Assembly: GCA_963762165.1 (NCBI GenBank)
Contig: CAVXJN010000003.1
Coordinates: 1,798,001-1,862,000, forward strand
DNA length: 64,000 nt
Reading direction: 5' to 3'
Origin: CAVXJN01 sp963762165
GTDB lineage: Bacteria > Pseudomonadota > Gammaproteobacteria > JASBUN01
Translations under genes and position numbers: made by a program
Notes under the pieces: model-generated
What the model saw: the letters and a program-made list of their open reading frames with translations, nothing else
Told to the model about the DNA's origin: nothing
The model's database searches: none
Part shown: positions 36,961 to 46,830 of the stretch, piece after piece
How positions within the stretch are numbered: the stretch's first letter is position 1
Layout of the letters: every line of letters begins with the position of its first letter

Positions 36961-38617
36961 CGTCTACGTACAGCGTAAGGCGCTGGCCCGGCTGCAGGTA
37001 ATGGCCCTTGCTGAGGCCGTTCCAGCGCCGTAGCTGATCCACGGATACGCGAAACCGACTGGCGATGCGCGACAGTGAATCGCCGCGCCGCACGGTGTAG
37101 TGTATGGAGCGCACGGTGGCCGCCACCGGCAACGCGTGGGCAGAGTGCCCACCGCGCCCGCTGTTGCCTTTTACCCACAGCACCAGCTTCTGTCCGGGGT
37201 GCAACACATCCCGCGGCGCCATGCCGTTCCAGCTCGCCAATTTGCGTACCGAAACTTTGTATTGGCGCGCGATGTCCCAGAAGGTATCGCCATTGCCCAC
37301 GACGTGCGTCACTTTGCGGCCGCCGTTGCTGCGTGCGTGCAATGACTGGCGTCGTTGTACCGCGGCCAGGGTGTATTGCTTGAAGGACTTGCTTGCGACC
37401 GGAATCAGTAAGTGCTTGCCGGCGACGATCGTATTGCCGGAGAGGTCGTTCACTCGACGCAGAACTGCCGGTGTAGTGCGATAGTGTTTGGCGATCGCGA
37501 TCAGCGAATCGCCGTTGCGGATGCGGTAGCGTTCCCAATGCAGGCGCTGGTCTTCGGGTAATTCGGCAAGACGTTGTTCGAACTCATCCTTGTGATCGAT
37601 GGGGATCAGCAGGCGATGGGGTCCGTCCGGATCCGTTGCCCAGCGGTTGAAACCGGGGTTGAGCCGATATAGGTCTTCGATGCTGAGCCCCGCCATATCG
37701 GCGGCCAGGGCGAGGTCCATTTGTCCGCCGACGTCGATGACCGCGAGTTGCGGTTCATTGGCGATGGGCGACAGCGAGACACCGTATTTTTCCGGCTCGG
37801 CAACGATTGCCGCGATGGCCAGCAGTTTGGGAGCATAGGATTCCGTTTCCCGGGGCAGATCCAAGTACCAGAAGGTAGTCGGCAGACCTTTGCGCCGGTT
37901 GCGCTTGATCGCGCGCTGTACCGTACCTTCGCCGGAATTGTAAGCCGCCAGCGCCAACAGCCAGTCGCCGTCGAATTGGTCATGCAGATTCTGCAGATAA
38001 TCGAGTGCCGCGTTGGTTGCCGCGAGCACATCGCGGCGGCCGTCGTACCACCAGTTTTGTTTCAGTCCATACCGGCGCCCGGTGCCGGGAATGAATTGCC
38101 AGATGCCGGCGGCACGGCCGTGGGAATAGGCGAACGGTTGGAATGCACTTTCCACGATCGGCAGCAGCGCGATTTCGCCGGGCATGTCGCGGCGTTCCAC
38201 CTCTTCGACGATCAGGTGCAAAAAGGGTTCGGCCCGTTCCGTGACCCGCTCCAGGTAGTCGCCGTGGCGTGCGTACCACTCCAGATGTGGCGTGACCCGG
38301 GCCTGATCATAGCCGTGCAGGCGGAAATCGTCGCGCAGGCGCTGCCAAAGGTCCGTCTCGGCCTCCGGTAGGGCCGGCTGCGAGGCTTGTGTCTCGGCGG
38401 TTGCGGCGACATTGCGTTCGACTTCGGCGGCGGTGCGCTGCAACGCCTGGGCACGATCGATGATTTCGGTATCGGTGCCGCTGAGATCCTGTGCCGCGTT
38501 GTCACTGTCTTGATCGGCCGCGCCGACAGATGGGGAATGATCGCGCGTCGCCAGCGTGCTGCAGGCGGAGAGAGCAACCATCATTGAACAAGCCACTACG
38601 AGCAACCGCATCGCCAT
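36935..38617 (-). CDS. mltD: Membrane-bound lytic murein transglycosylase D
   Basis: This lipoprotein cleaves peptidoglycan glycan strands, forming 1,6-anhydromuramyl ends. In 560 residues: signal peptide with lipobox ending at Cys19 (LSAC), SLT domain at about 130-270 with catalytic Glu156 (PIVESAFQP) and the AAYNSGEGTV motif, then three LysM repeats near 385-430, 455-500 and 511-556 that bind peptidoglycan. E. coli MltD has two LysM. It diverges from a methyltransferase gene followed by rnhA and dnaQ, the usual gammaproteobacterial surroundings, here without gloB between. Confidence 0.95.
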   Translation of the reverse strand: MAMRLLVVACSMMVALSACSTLATRDHSPSVGAADQDSDNAAQDLSGTDTEIIDRAQALQRTAAEVERNVAATAETQASQPALPEAETDLWQRLRDDFRLHGYDQARVTPHLEWYARHGDYLERVTERAEPFLHLIVEEVERRDMPGEIALLPIVESAFQPFAYSHGRAAGIWQFIPGTGRRYGLKQNWWYDGRRDVLAATNAALDYLQNLHDQFDGDWLLALAAYNSGEGTVQRAIKRNRRKGLPTTFWYLDLPRETESYAPKLLAIAAIVAEPEKYGVSLSPIANEPQLAVIDVGGQMDLALAADMAGLSIEDLYRLNPGFNRWATDPDGPHRLLIPIDHKDEFEQRLAELPEDQRLHWERYRIRNGDSLIAIAKHYRTTPAVLRRVNDLSGNTIVAGKHLLIPVASKSFKQYTLAAVQRRQSLHARSNGGRKVTHVVGNGDTFWDIARQYKVSVRKLASWNGMAPRDVLHPGQKLVLWVKGNSGRGGHSAHALPVAATVRSIHYTVRRGDSLSRIASRFRVSVDQLRRWNGLSKGHYLQPGQRLTLYVDVTRQSGSG

Positions 38618-38806
38618 TTACCCCATTTTTTATATGGTCGGTGTACGTGGTCCATACGGTACGCAACCTGTTGCGGCGGCGCAAGCGTGCCTGCCGCCAC
38701 GACCTACGTCCAACATATCGGACGCGGGTGGTCGATCTGTAGCGCAAATCCCGGTAGTGGCTTGGATTTCGGACCCGCGGCGGCTGTGATATCCTCAGCG
38801 GCGAAC

Positions 38807-39587
38807 ATGAGAAAGCGCCGACCCAATTGTTCCCAGTCCGCCAGTCTGGGCAGCCAGTTGCGCCAGTGGTATGAATTGCCTCTCGGCCAGACACTGCGCG
38901 CCTGCGAGCAGCAGCGGCTCGAGAGCATTCTGCCCGACCTGTTTGGTTACCATCTGTTGCAGGTGGGCGCCCTGGCTGACGGAGTATTGTCGGCCAGCAG
39001 AGTGCTTCATCGCGCGGTCATGGCAGTAGGGGACGAGCCGCGCGGCGAATATCGCGCCGGCCTGTGCGGCGATCCCGCCCGGTTGCCGATTTCGGGCGAC
39101 TCGCTCGACGCCTTGGTGCTCTATCACACCCTGGATTTTGCACCGGATCCCCATCAGGTGCTGCGCGAGGCGGAGCGCGTCTTGGTAGCGGAAGGCAGTA
39201 TTGTCGTATTGGGGTTCAATCCGTGGAGCTCTGTGGGGTGTGTGGCACGCTCTGGCCCGTCGTCGCGGCATGCCGTGGTGCGGCCGTTTCGTGGGTCTGA
39301 CTCGGTTGCGGGATTGGCTGAGCTTGCTGGGCTTCGAAATCGTTTCGACCGGGCAGTTGTTTCGCCGGCCACCGCTGCAACGTGCGGCGCTGCTAGACCG
39401 GCTGGCCTTCATGGAGCGCGCGCCCGGGCCCGGTGGCGTATATGTCATGGTGGCGCGCAAGAAAGTGATGACCATGACGCCAGTGAAACCGCGTTGGCGT
39501 CCGCGCCGCAGTCTGGTGTCCGGGTTGGCAGACACCGCATCGCGCAATGCGGCGCGGGTACGCGCGGGCGCAGTGGACCGTGGCTGA
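38807..39587 (+). CDS. SAM-dependent methyltransferase, YafS-like (one frameshift)
   Basis: The protein has a class I methyltransferase layout: a LLQVG strand near residue 45, the acidic LPISGDSLDALVLYHTLDF segment and the DPHQVLREAERVL helix typical of the methyltransferase-11 group. The SAM-binding glycine motif is weak. A surplus T near 39230 shifts the frame; without it the reading continues through GVWHALARRRG to 39587 for about 259 residues. Position between mltD and rnhA matches yafS of E. coli. The substrate is unknown. Confidence 0.78.
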
Positions 39588-40024
39588 AGTTCATATCTTC
39601 ACAGACGGCGCCTGCCGCGGTAACCCGGGCCCGGGTGGTTGGGGTGCGCTGTTGCGTTACAACGGCACTGAGAAGACTCTTAAAGGGCGCCGAGGCCGAC
39701 ACAACCAACAACCGCATGGAACTCACTGCGGCCATCGTCGCGCTCGAATCGCTCACGCGAGCATGTGATGTCGTATTGACCACGGATTCTCAGTACGTGC
39801 GCAACGGCATCACCCAATGGCTCGCAAACTGGAAGCGCCGCAACTGGAAGACAGCGGGTCGCAAGCCGGTCAAGAATATCGATCTGTGGCAGCGGCTGGA
39901 TGCCGCAGCGTCCCGCCATCGGGTGCGCTGGGAGTGGGTGCGCGGTCACAGCGGGCATCCGGAAAACGAACTGGCGGACCAGTTGGCCAACCAGGCCATT
40001 GACGAACTGATGGCAGATACTTGA
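39580..40024 (+). CDS. rnhA: Ribonuclease HI (one frameshift)
   Basis: RNase HI cuts RNA in RNA-DNA hybrids. Catalytic residues are seen in FTDGACRGNPGPGGWG (Asp), MELTAAI (Glu), TTDSQYV (Asp) and GHSGHPENELAD (His, Asp). A surplus G in GGG at 39685-39687 separates the first motif from the rest; removing it yields about 147 residues. The GTG at 39580 overlaps the methyltransferase end by 8 bases. dnaQ follows, as in E. coli, where the two are divergent rather than collinear. Confidence 0.88.
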
Positions 40025-40102
40025 AAACAGTGTTCGGCGCAGCGACGCCCGGCTCCGTTCGTATGATTCCAGATTGAACACCTGTGCGTTGGGGGATAGC
40101 AG

Positions 40103-40817
40103 ATGCGACAGATCGTACTCGACACCGAAACCACCGGTCTGGAAACCGCAGACGGACACCGCATTATTGAAATCGGCTGTGTCGAGCTGTTGAACCGCCG
40201 CCGTACCGGCAACGATTACCACCAATACTCTGCAGCCGGACCGCACCATCGACGCCGGGGCCGTTGAGGTGCACGGCATCACCGATGAATTTCTGCGCGA
40301 CAAGCCTCGGTTCTGCGACATCGCCGACGATTTTCTGTCCTACATTCGCGGCGCGCAATTGGTGATCCACAACGCCGCATTTGACGTCGGCTTCATCGAT
40401 CACGAATTGAAGCGATTGGGCGAGAAATGGGGGGCGGTAGCAGGCGTGTGTACCGTTTTGGATACCCTTGCCCTGGCGCGACAGATGCATCCGGGGCAGA
40501 AGAATAGTCTCGACGCGCTCTGCAAGCGTTACCAGATCGACAATACCCAGCGCGTCAAACACGGCGCCTTGCTCGACGCTGAGATTCTCGCCGACGTGTA
40601 TCTGGCGCTGACGGGCGGCCAGGTGACGCTGTCCCTGGGCGGTGCGGAGGCCGGTTCCAAAGCTTATAGCGAAACCATTCGCAGGCTACCGACGGATCGG
40701 CCCCGATTGGCGGTGATCGCGGCGAGTGCGGACGAACTGGAGGCGCATTCGGTGCGCCTGCAGTGGATCGAAAAAGTAAGCGGCGGAGCCTGTGTGTGGC
40801 TGCAGAAGCCCGAATGA
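40103..40817 (+). CDS. dnaQ: DNA polymerase III epsilon subunit, proofreading exonuclease (one frameshift)
   Basis: The 3'-5' exonuclease corrects errors in the replisome. Exo I DTETTGL, Exo II HNAAFDVGFID and Exo III KHGALLDAEI are visible. A surplus T near 40229 (TACTCTGCAG for TACCTGCAG) breaks the frame after residue 42; without it about 237 residues are continuous, the family length. It converges with mrpG 5 bases away. Confidence 0.9.
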
Positions 40818-40822
40818 GGCGA

Positions 40823-41179
40823 TCAGTCCTGCGGCGATTGGGGCGCGGACTCGGACGTTCCGGCCGCTGGCCGGTAACGTCGATCGCTTGCAAGCGCAGG
40901 TGCAAGGCAGCCTGTGACAGCAAGTGAGCGCTCGACGGGTGCCGTGATGAATAGAAAAATGGTCACCAGCACTTCGTGCACGCTGATCGCCCCCGTCTGA
41001 CTGAAATGAATCGCTGAGGCCAGCAATATGGCGCCGACACCCAGGGTCGTGGCCTTCGTCGGGCCGTGCAGGCGGGTGAAGAAATCCGGCATGCGCCATA
41101 GCCCGATCGAGCCGATCAGTGCGAACGCCGCTCCTATCAGGATCAAAACGGAACTCACGATCTCGACGATCATTTGCAC
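40823..41179 (-). CDS. mrpG: Na+/H+ antiporter subunit G (possible frameshift at C-terminus)
   Basis: This small subunit of the Mrp antiporter has three membrane helices and conserved RMPDFFTRLHGPTKATTLG. The expected end TAPVSAHLL appears only in the neighbouring frame; a surplus base near 40932-40936 explains this. In that corrected frame the tail (LLSQAALHLRLQAID) fits, but a stop is not reached before dnaQ on the other strand, so the true C-terminus is uncertain. As given, the frame has 118 residues. It is the last mrp gene. Confidence 0.8.
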   Translation of the reverse strand: MQMIVEIVSSVLILIGAAFALIGSIGLWRMPDFFTRLHGPTKATTLGVGAILLASAIHFSQTGAISVHEVLVTIFLFITAPVERSLAVTGCLAPALASDRRYRPAAGTSESAPQSPQD

Positions 41180-41183
41180 CTCT

Positions 41184-41453
41184 CTATTCGATGATATCGC
41201 CGCGCAGCACGAACTTGCACAGGGCGATGGTGCCGACGAAACCCATCATGGCAATCAAAAGCGCGCCTTCGAAATAAATACGGGTATCCAAGTGGATGCC
41301 GAGCAGAACCAGCAACGCGATGCTGTTGATATAAAGCGTATCGAGCGCAACGATCCGGTCCGGCGCACTGGGACCGCGCAAAAGGCGCAGCAGGTTCAGC
41401 ATCATGGCGACGCTGACAGCGGTAAACGCAATTGCAATGGCGATACTCAGCAC
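41184..41453 (-). CDS. mrpF: Na+/H+ antiporter subunit F
   Basis: The 89-residue protein has three hydrophobic helices and the conserved GPSAPDRIVALDTL segment between the first two. MrpF is part of the multi-subunit Mrp complex, which exports Na+ in exchange for protons. It overlaps mrpE by 7 bases. Confidence 0.9.
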   Translation of the reverse strand: MLSIAIAIAFTAVSVAMMLNLLRLLRGPSAPDRIVALDTLYINSIALLVLLGIHLDTRIYFEGALLIAMMGFVGTIALCKFVLRGDIIE

Positions 41454-41935
41454 GGAAAGACCTCCAGCAAAGGCGCTTCATATCGTTGCTTGATGTTGCC
41501 AATCAACGTTTGCGCATCATCGATATCGAGGCTGTGTACCGTTAGCTGGCGGTGGTCGCGGGAAAGTTCCGCCGACACAGTGCCCGGCGTCAGTGAAATG
41601 AAGCTGGTCAGCATTGTGATCGCGACCGGATCGGTCAATTCCAGAGGCACGGTAACAAAGCCTGGACGCAGTGACGCGCGTGGTCCGAGGATGCGTTTCG
41701 CTGCATGAAAATTGGCCGTAACGATATCGACCAGCACCCGACCGAACAGCAACAGCAGCCGCGCGGGGCGATGCATGCGGGACCGATAGGGCCAGAAATT
41801 GTGAGTGTAGATCGGCAGCGCAATCGCCAGGGCGGCGCCCAGCAGCATTGCACCTGGCCCAAAGCTATTGGTAATCAGCAACCAGAACAGCCACAGTACA
41901 AAGCTGAGCAACGGATGCGGCAGCCAGTGTTTCAT
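41447..41935 (-). CDS. mrpE: Na+/H+ antiporter subunit E
   Basis: The 162-residue membrane protein starts at the ATG 41935, overlapping the mrpD stop by 4 bases. Two N-terminal helices are followed by the conserved SLTPGTVSAEL and LDIDDAQ segments of MrpE. It is needed for assembly of the Mrp complex. Confidence 0.9.
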   Translation of the reverse strand: MKHWLPHPLLSFVLWLFWLLITNSFGPGAMLLGAALAIALPIYTHNFWPYRSRMHRPARLLLLFGRVLVDIVTANFHAAKRILGPRASLRPGFVTVPLELTDPVAITMLTSFISLTPGTVSAELSRDHRQLTVHSLDIDDAQTLIGNIKQRYEAPLLEVFPC

Positions 41936-43465
41936 CGCGGTACGCTCCCGGGGGTTGGAGCCTCGCCTTCGAGTACCGCTTCGATGTAGCCCTGCGGATT
42001 GAGCAGCTGACGCGCGGCGTCGTCCGTGAACCGAACCGCCGGACCCGCCCAGACGCTCAGGGCGATGCTGATGGCCAGTAGCCCTACGCATGGCAGCGCG
42101 GCGAGAAAGCGGGCGCTGTGCGGATGCTCAGCGGGTTCGGGCGGCATGGTCTTCCAAAACAAAGCGCTGCCGGCGCGACTGAAAGCGAACAGGGTCAGCA
42201 CGCTGCTCAACAGGACTACAGTCCAGACCGCCAATAAATGTGCGTTGCTGCTCGCGGCTTGCAGTAACAGCAGTTTGCCGATGAAGCCGGAAAACGGCGG
42301 CATGCCGACGATCGCGGTGCCTGCCAGGATGAACAAGGTGCCGAGAAGCGCGGGCTGGGCCACTGCGACACCGTAGTCGAAACGATCGCCGTGACCGGGG
42401 CGTTGCTGCGCTACCAGGTCGGCAAGCAGGAACAATGCTGCCAGTACCAGCGTACTTTGGGCCAGATAATAGAGTCCGGCGCCGACACCTGGCACCGTGA
42501 ACATGCCGAATGCACTTAGAATGACTCCGACCGACACTACCACCGAATATGCGGCGACACTGCGGATACTCTGTCCGCTGAGAACGCCAAGGCTTGCTAG
42601 CGCCAAGGTCGCGAGCGCCGCGGGCAGGAGCCAGGGCTCGATCAAGTCGGCGCCTGCCCCGGCATCGGCACCGAAGGCCAGCGTGTACACACGCAGGATC
42701 GCGTACGCGCCGACTTTGGTCATGATCGCGAACAGCGCTGCTACCGGCGCAGTCGCGGCGCTGTAGGCTTTTGGCAGCCAGAGATACAGCGGCAGTAGCG
42801 CGGCCTTGGCGGCGAATACCACAAACAAGAGCATGGCGCCGATCCGTACCAAGCCGGCGCGTTGCGCGATCCACCGCTGCGACTCGCTGGGCGATATCGG
42901 CGAAATTGAGCGAGCCGAGCGCGGCATACAACAACCCGGCGGCAATCAGAAACAATGCCGATGCGCCGAGGTTGAATACCACGTAATGAAACCCGGCGCG
43001 CAGGCGGGGCGAGCCGCCGCCGTGCAGCAACAGGGTATAGGAAGCGATCAACAGCACTTCGAAAAACACGAACAGGTTGAAAAGGTCGCCGGTCAGAAAC
43101 GCACCGTTCAGGCCCATCAGCTGCAGTTGAAACAGGGCATGGAAATTGCGGCCGCGATCGTCGGTACCCAGCGCGGCGTACATCAAGCTGAAAAACGCCA
43201 CCAAGGCCGTGAGGGTCACCATCAACGCGCTCAGTCGGTCGAGTACCAACACTATTCCGAACGGTGCCGGCCAAGCACCCAATTCATAGATGCGATAAGC
43301 GCCGTCATCGGTGAGCCACAACAGACCGAGACTCACGCCCAGCAGTACCAACGTGGAGGCCCCTGCAATGACCCGCTGGCGGGTGCGTGCGCCGCGGCCC
43401 GCGAACAGCAATGCCAGCGCGGTGGACAGGGGAAGAACGATGGGGACGATCAGCCAATGATTCAC
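41932..43465 (-). CDS. mrpD: Na+/H+ antiporter subunit D (one frameshift)
   Basis: MrpD is homologous to the proton-pumping NuoL/M/N subunits of complex I. Conserved proton-path sequence is seen in FFEVLLIASYTLLLHGG (Glu in a membrane helix), AAKAALLPLYLWLPKAY (Lys) and PPFSGFIGKLLLL (Lys). The frame breaks near 42870 where one surplus base lies in a GC-rich stretch; without it about 510 residues are continuous. It overlaps mrpC and mrpE by 4 bases each. Confidence 0.88.
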
Positions 43466-43806
43466 GGTTCATCCCGGGACGGCGGTTCGATGCCGTCGAT
43501 GTGATCGGTGCCCAGAACGTGACGGGTGCGCAGCGCCAGAACCAGCACGAACGCAGTCATCGCGAACCCGATCACGATTGCGGTCAGTACCAGCGCCTGG
43601 GGCAGTGGGTCGGTGTAAGCAGTTGCCTGCGCATCGATGAGGGGCGGTTGGTTCAGCCGCAGACCGCCGCTGGCAAACAGCAACAGGTTGACTGCGTAGG
43701 ACAACAGTGTCAGCCCGAGCACCACCGAAAACGTGCGTGCCCGCAGCGTGAGGTAGATACCACTGGCGCCGAGCACGCCGATTGCGCTGGCGATCAGGAA
43801 TTCCAT
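43462..43806 (-). CDS. mrpC: Na+/H+ antiporter subunit C
   Basis: The 114-residue protein is homologous to NuoK: three helices, with GASGIYLTLRARTFSVVLGL and the LPQALVLTAIVIGFA helix. The ATG at 43806 overlaps mrpA by 13 bases; the stop overlaps mrpD by 4. Confidence 0.92.
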   Translation of the reverse strand: MEFLIASAIGVLGASGIYLTLRARTFSVVLGLTLLSYAVNLLLFASGGLRLNQPPLIDAQATAYTDPLPQALVLTAIVIGFAMTAFVLVLALRTRHVLGTDHIDGIEPPSRDEP

Positions 43807-46604
43807 GTTCGTTCCCCGGCTGGTTGCGGGCCGCTGACGCGGCCGAGTCGCGCCAGAATCAACATCACCGAACCGATTACAGTCAGAAAGACACCGAAAT
43901 CGAAAGCCATTGCACTGGCCAGTTCGATATCGCCGATGAGCGGCAGCGTAATGTGTCCGAAACTGCTGGTAAGAAACGGCGCGCCGAATACGAGACTCGC
44001 CAGCCCGGTGGCCGTCGCCAGCGCCAGGCCGAAGGCGATGATCGTGCGATGACCGGCGTGGAGGCGATCGCGCGCCCACCCGGCGCCGCTGGCGAGATAT
44101 TGAAGAATCAGCGCAATCGAAGTGATCAATCCAGCGATGAAACCGCCGCCAGGGGCGTTGTGGCCGCGCAGAAGTACGTACACCGAAACCATCAGTGCCA
44201 GCGGCAGCAGCAGTCGGGAAAGCACCTGCAATACCAACGGATGCGGATCCTGCGACCAGCGCCCGTCTGCATCGTCGCCATGGGGGCGGTCCATGTAAAG
44301 ACTGCCGAGCAACGCGAAAATGCCGAGTGCGGCAATCGCCAGCACCGTACTCTCGCCAAGGGTGTCAAAGCCCCGGAAGTCCACCAGGATGACATTGACC
44401 ACGTTGCGTCCGCCGGCGTCGCCGACGCTGTGTTGCAAATAGTAATCGGAAATTCGTTTTCCTGGCGTCAGCATCGCATCCCAGGCCAGTAATGCCATGC
44501 CAAGGCCGCCGCCCAATGCCAACGCGATGTCCCGGCCGCGCCGCAGGACGCTGCTTTCCGATGGTGAATGCTGCGGGAGAAAATACAGCGCCAGCAACAT
44601 CAGGATGATGGTGGCGATTTCCACCGATAACTGCGTCAATGCAAGGTCCGGCGCTGAAAGCCGGGCGAATGTCAGCGATATCACCAAGCCGATGACGCCT
44701 ATGGCAATCAACGCGAACAAACGTTGTCGATGATAAAAAACCACAGCGATGCTGGTGAGCATGAGACAGATCCACGCCACTACCGCGACTGGGTCCAGCG
44801 CTGTCGGCGCGACGAATCCTCGTTCCAGAAGCCCGAACGGGTTTTGTAACCACTGCGCGCCGGCCAATACCAATGCCGACCCGGCCAACAATGCGAGGTA
44901 ACGCTGCAACGAGCCATTTTCCAGCAGGCCGGTCAGGCTGTGCGAGAAGGCCAGCAGATGTCGCAGGAACCAATCGAACGCCGCTCTGCCGCTCAAGGGA
45001 GGAAGAACCTCTTCGAAGATATAAAACATCCATCGCCGCTGGGTATAGACGGCGATGCCGGCGCCCAACGCAATGGTGCTCATCAGTAAAGGCAGACTAA
45101 ACCCATGCCAGATGTTCAAGCTGTACGTCGGCAGCGTCGCGCCGACCACGCTCGTGGCCGCGACTTGCAGCAGAGCGCCGATAGTGAATCCGGGCAGGGT
45201 GCCGACCAACAGGCAGACCGCGACCAATATCTCCACGGGCACTTTCATGTACCGTGGCGGTTCGTGGGGCGAGCGCGGCAGATCGATCGGCTCGCCGTTG
45301 AAAAACACATCGTGGACGAAGCGCACGGAATAGGTCACCGAAAACACCCCGGCGAGAGTCGCCAACAACGGCAAAAGCCAGCCCCATTCGCCTAGTGGCG
45401 CCAGGGCGACGGCCTCCGAAAAGAACATTTCCTTGGACAGAAAACCGTTCAGCAACGGCACGCCGGCCATGGCGGACGCGGCAATGATTGCCAACGCGGC
45501 TGTGTGCGGCATGTATTTCCAAAGTCCGTTGATGCGGCGCATGTCGCGGGTGCCGGTTTCGTGGTCGATGATGCCCGCGGCCATGAACAGCGAAGCCTTG
45601 AACGTGGCGTGGTTGATGATATGGAACACGCCGGCCACTGCGGCCAGCGGCGTACCCATGCCGAACAATAATGTGATCAGGCCCAGGTGGCTGATGGTGG
45701 AATAGGCAAGCAGGCCTTTCAGATCGTGCTGAAAAAGCGCCGTGTAGGCGGCGAACAGCACCGTGATCATGCCCACTCCGCCCACCAGGTAGAGCCACCA
45801 TTCGGTGCCCGCAAGCGCCGGGAACAACCGCGCCAGCAGAAACACGCCTAGCTTCACCATGGTGGCCGAATGCAGGTACGCGCTCACCGGAGTCGGCGCC
45901 GCCATTGCATGGGGCAGCCAGAAATGGAAAGGGAATTGCGCCGACTTGGTGAATACGCCGAGCAGGATCAGTACCAGTGCCAGCGGATAGCGAGGATCGG
46001 CCTGAATCTGAGCACCACGCTCGAGGATGGTCGACAGCTCGTAGCTACCCGCCATCTGGCCGAGGATCAGCAGGCCGGCGAGCAGTGCGAGTCCGCCGCT
46101 GCCGGTAACCGCCAACGCCATGCGCGCACCTTGGCGGGCATCGGCCCGGTGTTTCCAATAGCCGATCAACAAGAAAGAACTCAAGCTGGTCAGCTCCCAG
46201 AACACCAGCATCAGCAGGATATTGCCCGACAGCACCACACCCAACATCGAGCCCATGAACAGCAGCAGCAGGGCATAGAAGCGGCCCATGGGATCGTCCG
46301 GCGACAGGTAATAGCGCGCGTATAGAATCACCAGCAGGCCGATGCCAAGAATCAACAGGGCGAACAACAAGCTCAGCCCGTCGAGGCGAAACGACAGCTG
46401 CAATCCGGCTTGCGGCAACCAGTCCCAGACATCGGACACGACGTGGCCGGCGAAGATCTCGGGCGCCTGGAACAACAGCACGATCAGGGCGAGTGCCGCC
46501 ACGGCGCCTGTCGTCCACGCACTCTGATTACGCCCCAGACGAATCGAAAGCGCGGGCAACCCGGCGCCTATTAAGGGAATCAGCGGAATCAGCAGCAGGT
46601 TCAT
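43794..46604 (-). CDS. mrpA: Na+/H+ antiporter fused subunit A/B
   Basis: The 936-residue protein combines the NuoL-like MrpA (residues 1 to about 770) with an MrpB domain (about 790-936, VYVLLRGHNAPGGGFIAGL). Proton-path residues are in FWELTSLSSFLLIGYW and SAQFPFHFWLPHAM; the C-terminal MrpA hydrophobic helices and DFRGFDTLGE motif are present. The A/B fusion is known from group 2 type mrp operons. It is the first gene of the leftward mrpABCDEFG operon; a divergent gltX lies 226 bases away. Confidence 0.94.
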   Translation of the reverse strand: MNLLLIPLIPLIGAGLPALSIRLGRNQSAWTTGAVAALALIVLLFQAPEIFAGHVVSDVWDWLPQAGLQLSFRLDGLSLLFALLILGIGLLVILYARYYLSPDDPMGRFYALLLLFMGSMLGVVLSGNILLMLVFWELTSLSSFLLIGYWKHRADARQGARMALAVTGSGGLALLAGLLILGQMAGSYELSTILERGAQIQADPRYPLALVLILLGVFTKSAQFPFHFWLPHAMAAPTPVSAYLHSATMVKLGVFLLARLFPALAGTEWWLYLVGGVGMITVLFAAYTALFQHDLKGLLAYSTISHLGLITLLFGMGTPLAAVAGVFHIINHATFKASLFMAAGIIDHETGTRDMRRINGLWKYMPHTAALAIIAASAMAGVPLLNGFLSKEMFFSEAVALAPLGEWGWLLPLLATLAGVFSVTYSVRFVHDVFFNGEPIDLPRSPHEPPRYMKVPVEILVAVCLLVGTLPGFTIGALLQVAATSVVGATLPTYSLNIWHGFSLPLLMSTIALGAGIAVYTQRRWMFYIFEEVLPPLSGRAAFDWFLRHLLAFSHSLTGLLENGSLQRYLALLAGSALVLAGAQWLQNPFGLLERGFVAPTALDPVAVVAWICLMLTSIAVVFYHRQRLFALIAIGVIGLVISLTFARLSAPDLALTQLSVEIATIILMLLALYFLPQHSPSESSVLRRGRDIALALGGGLGMALLAWDAMLTPGKRISDYYLQHSVGDAGGRNVVNVILVDFRGFDTLGESTVLAIAALGIFALLGSLYMDRPHGDDADGRWSQDPHPLVLQVLSRLLLPLALMVSVYVLLRGHNAPGGGFIAGLITSIALILQYLASGAGWARDRLHAGHRTIIAFGLALATATGLASLVFGAPFLTSSFGHITLPLIGDIELASAMAFDFGVFLTVIGSVMLILARLGRVSGPQPAGERTWNS

Positions 46605-46830
46605 CGACGGTTACGGTAGTAGGGCGCCGGCTGTCGCCGCGAGTGGAAGTTCTGCGTCCGCCAGGGGTTGTTGGGAACGCTGCAGGCAAGCAGTCATTGC
46701 AATTCCAGGCAAAAATACGGGCCGAAATCCATCATAGCGGCGTCGGGCGGCAGTGACCATAGCCCGACGGTCAACATCGGCGCGGCTTCAGGTTACAATT
46801 GGCGCCCGTTTCCAGATCCAGCCAGATTCC

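Noticed and set aside
38687..40024. A single frame joining a methyltransferase to RNase HI
   Set aside because: The join exists only because two +1 shifts (near 39230 and 39687) bring the frames together; the two proteins are separate in relatives.
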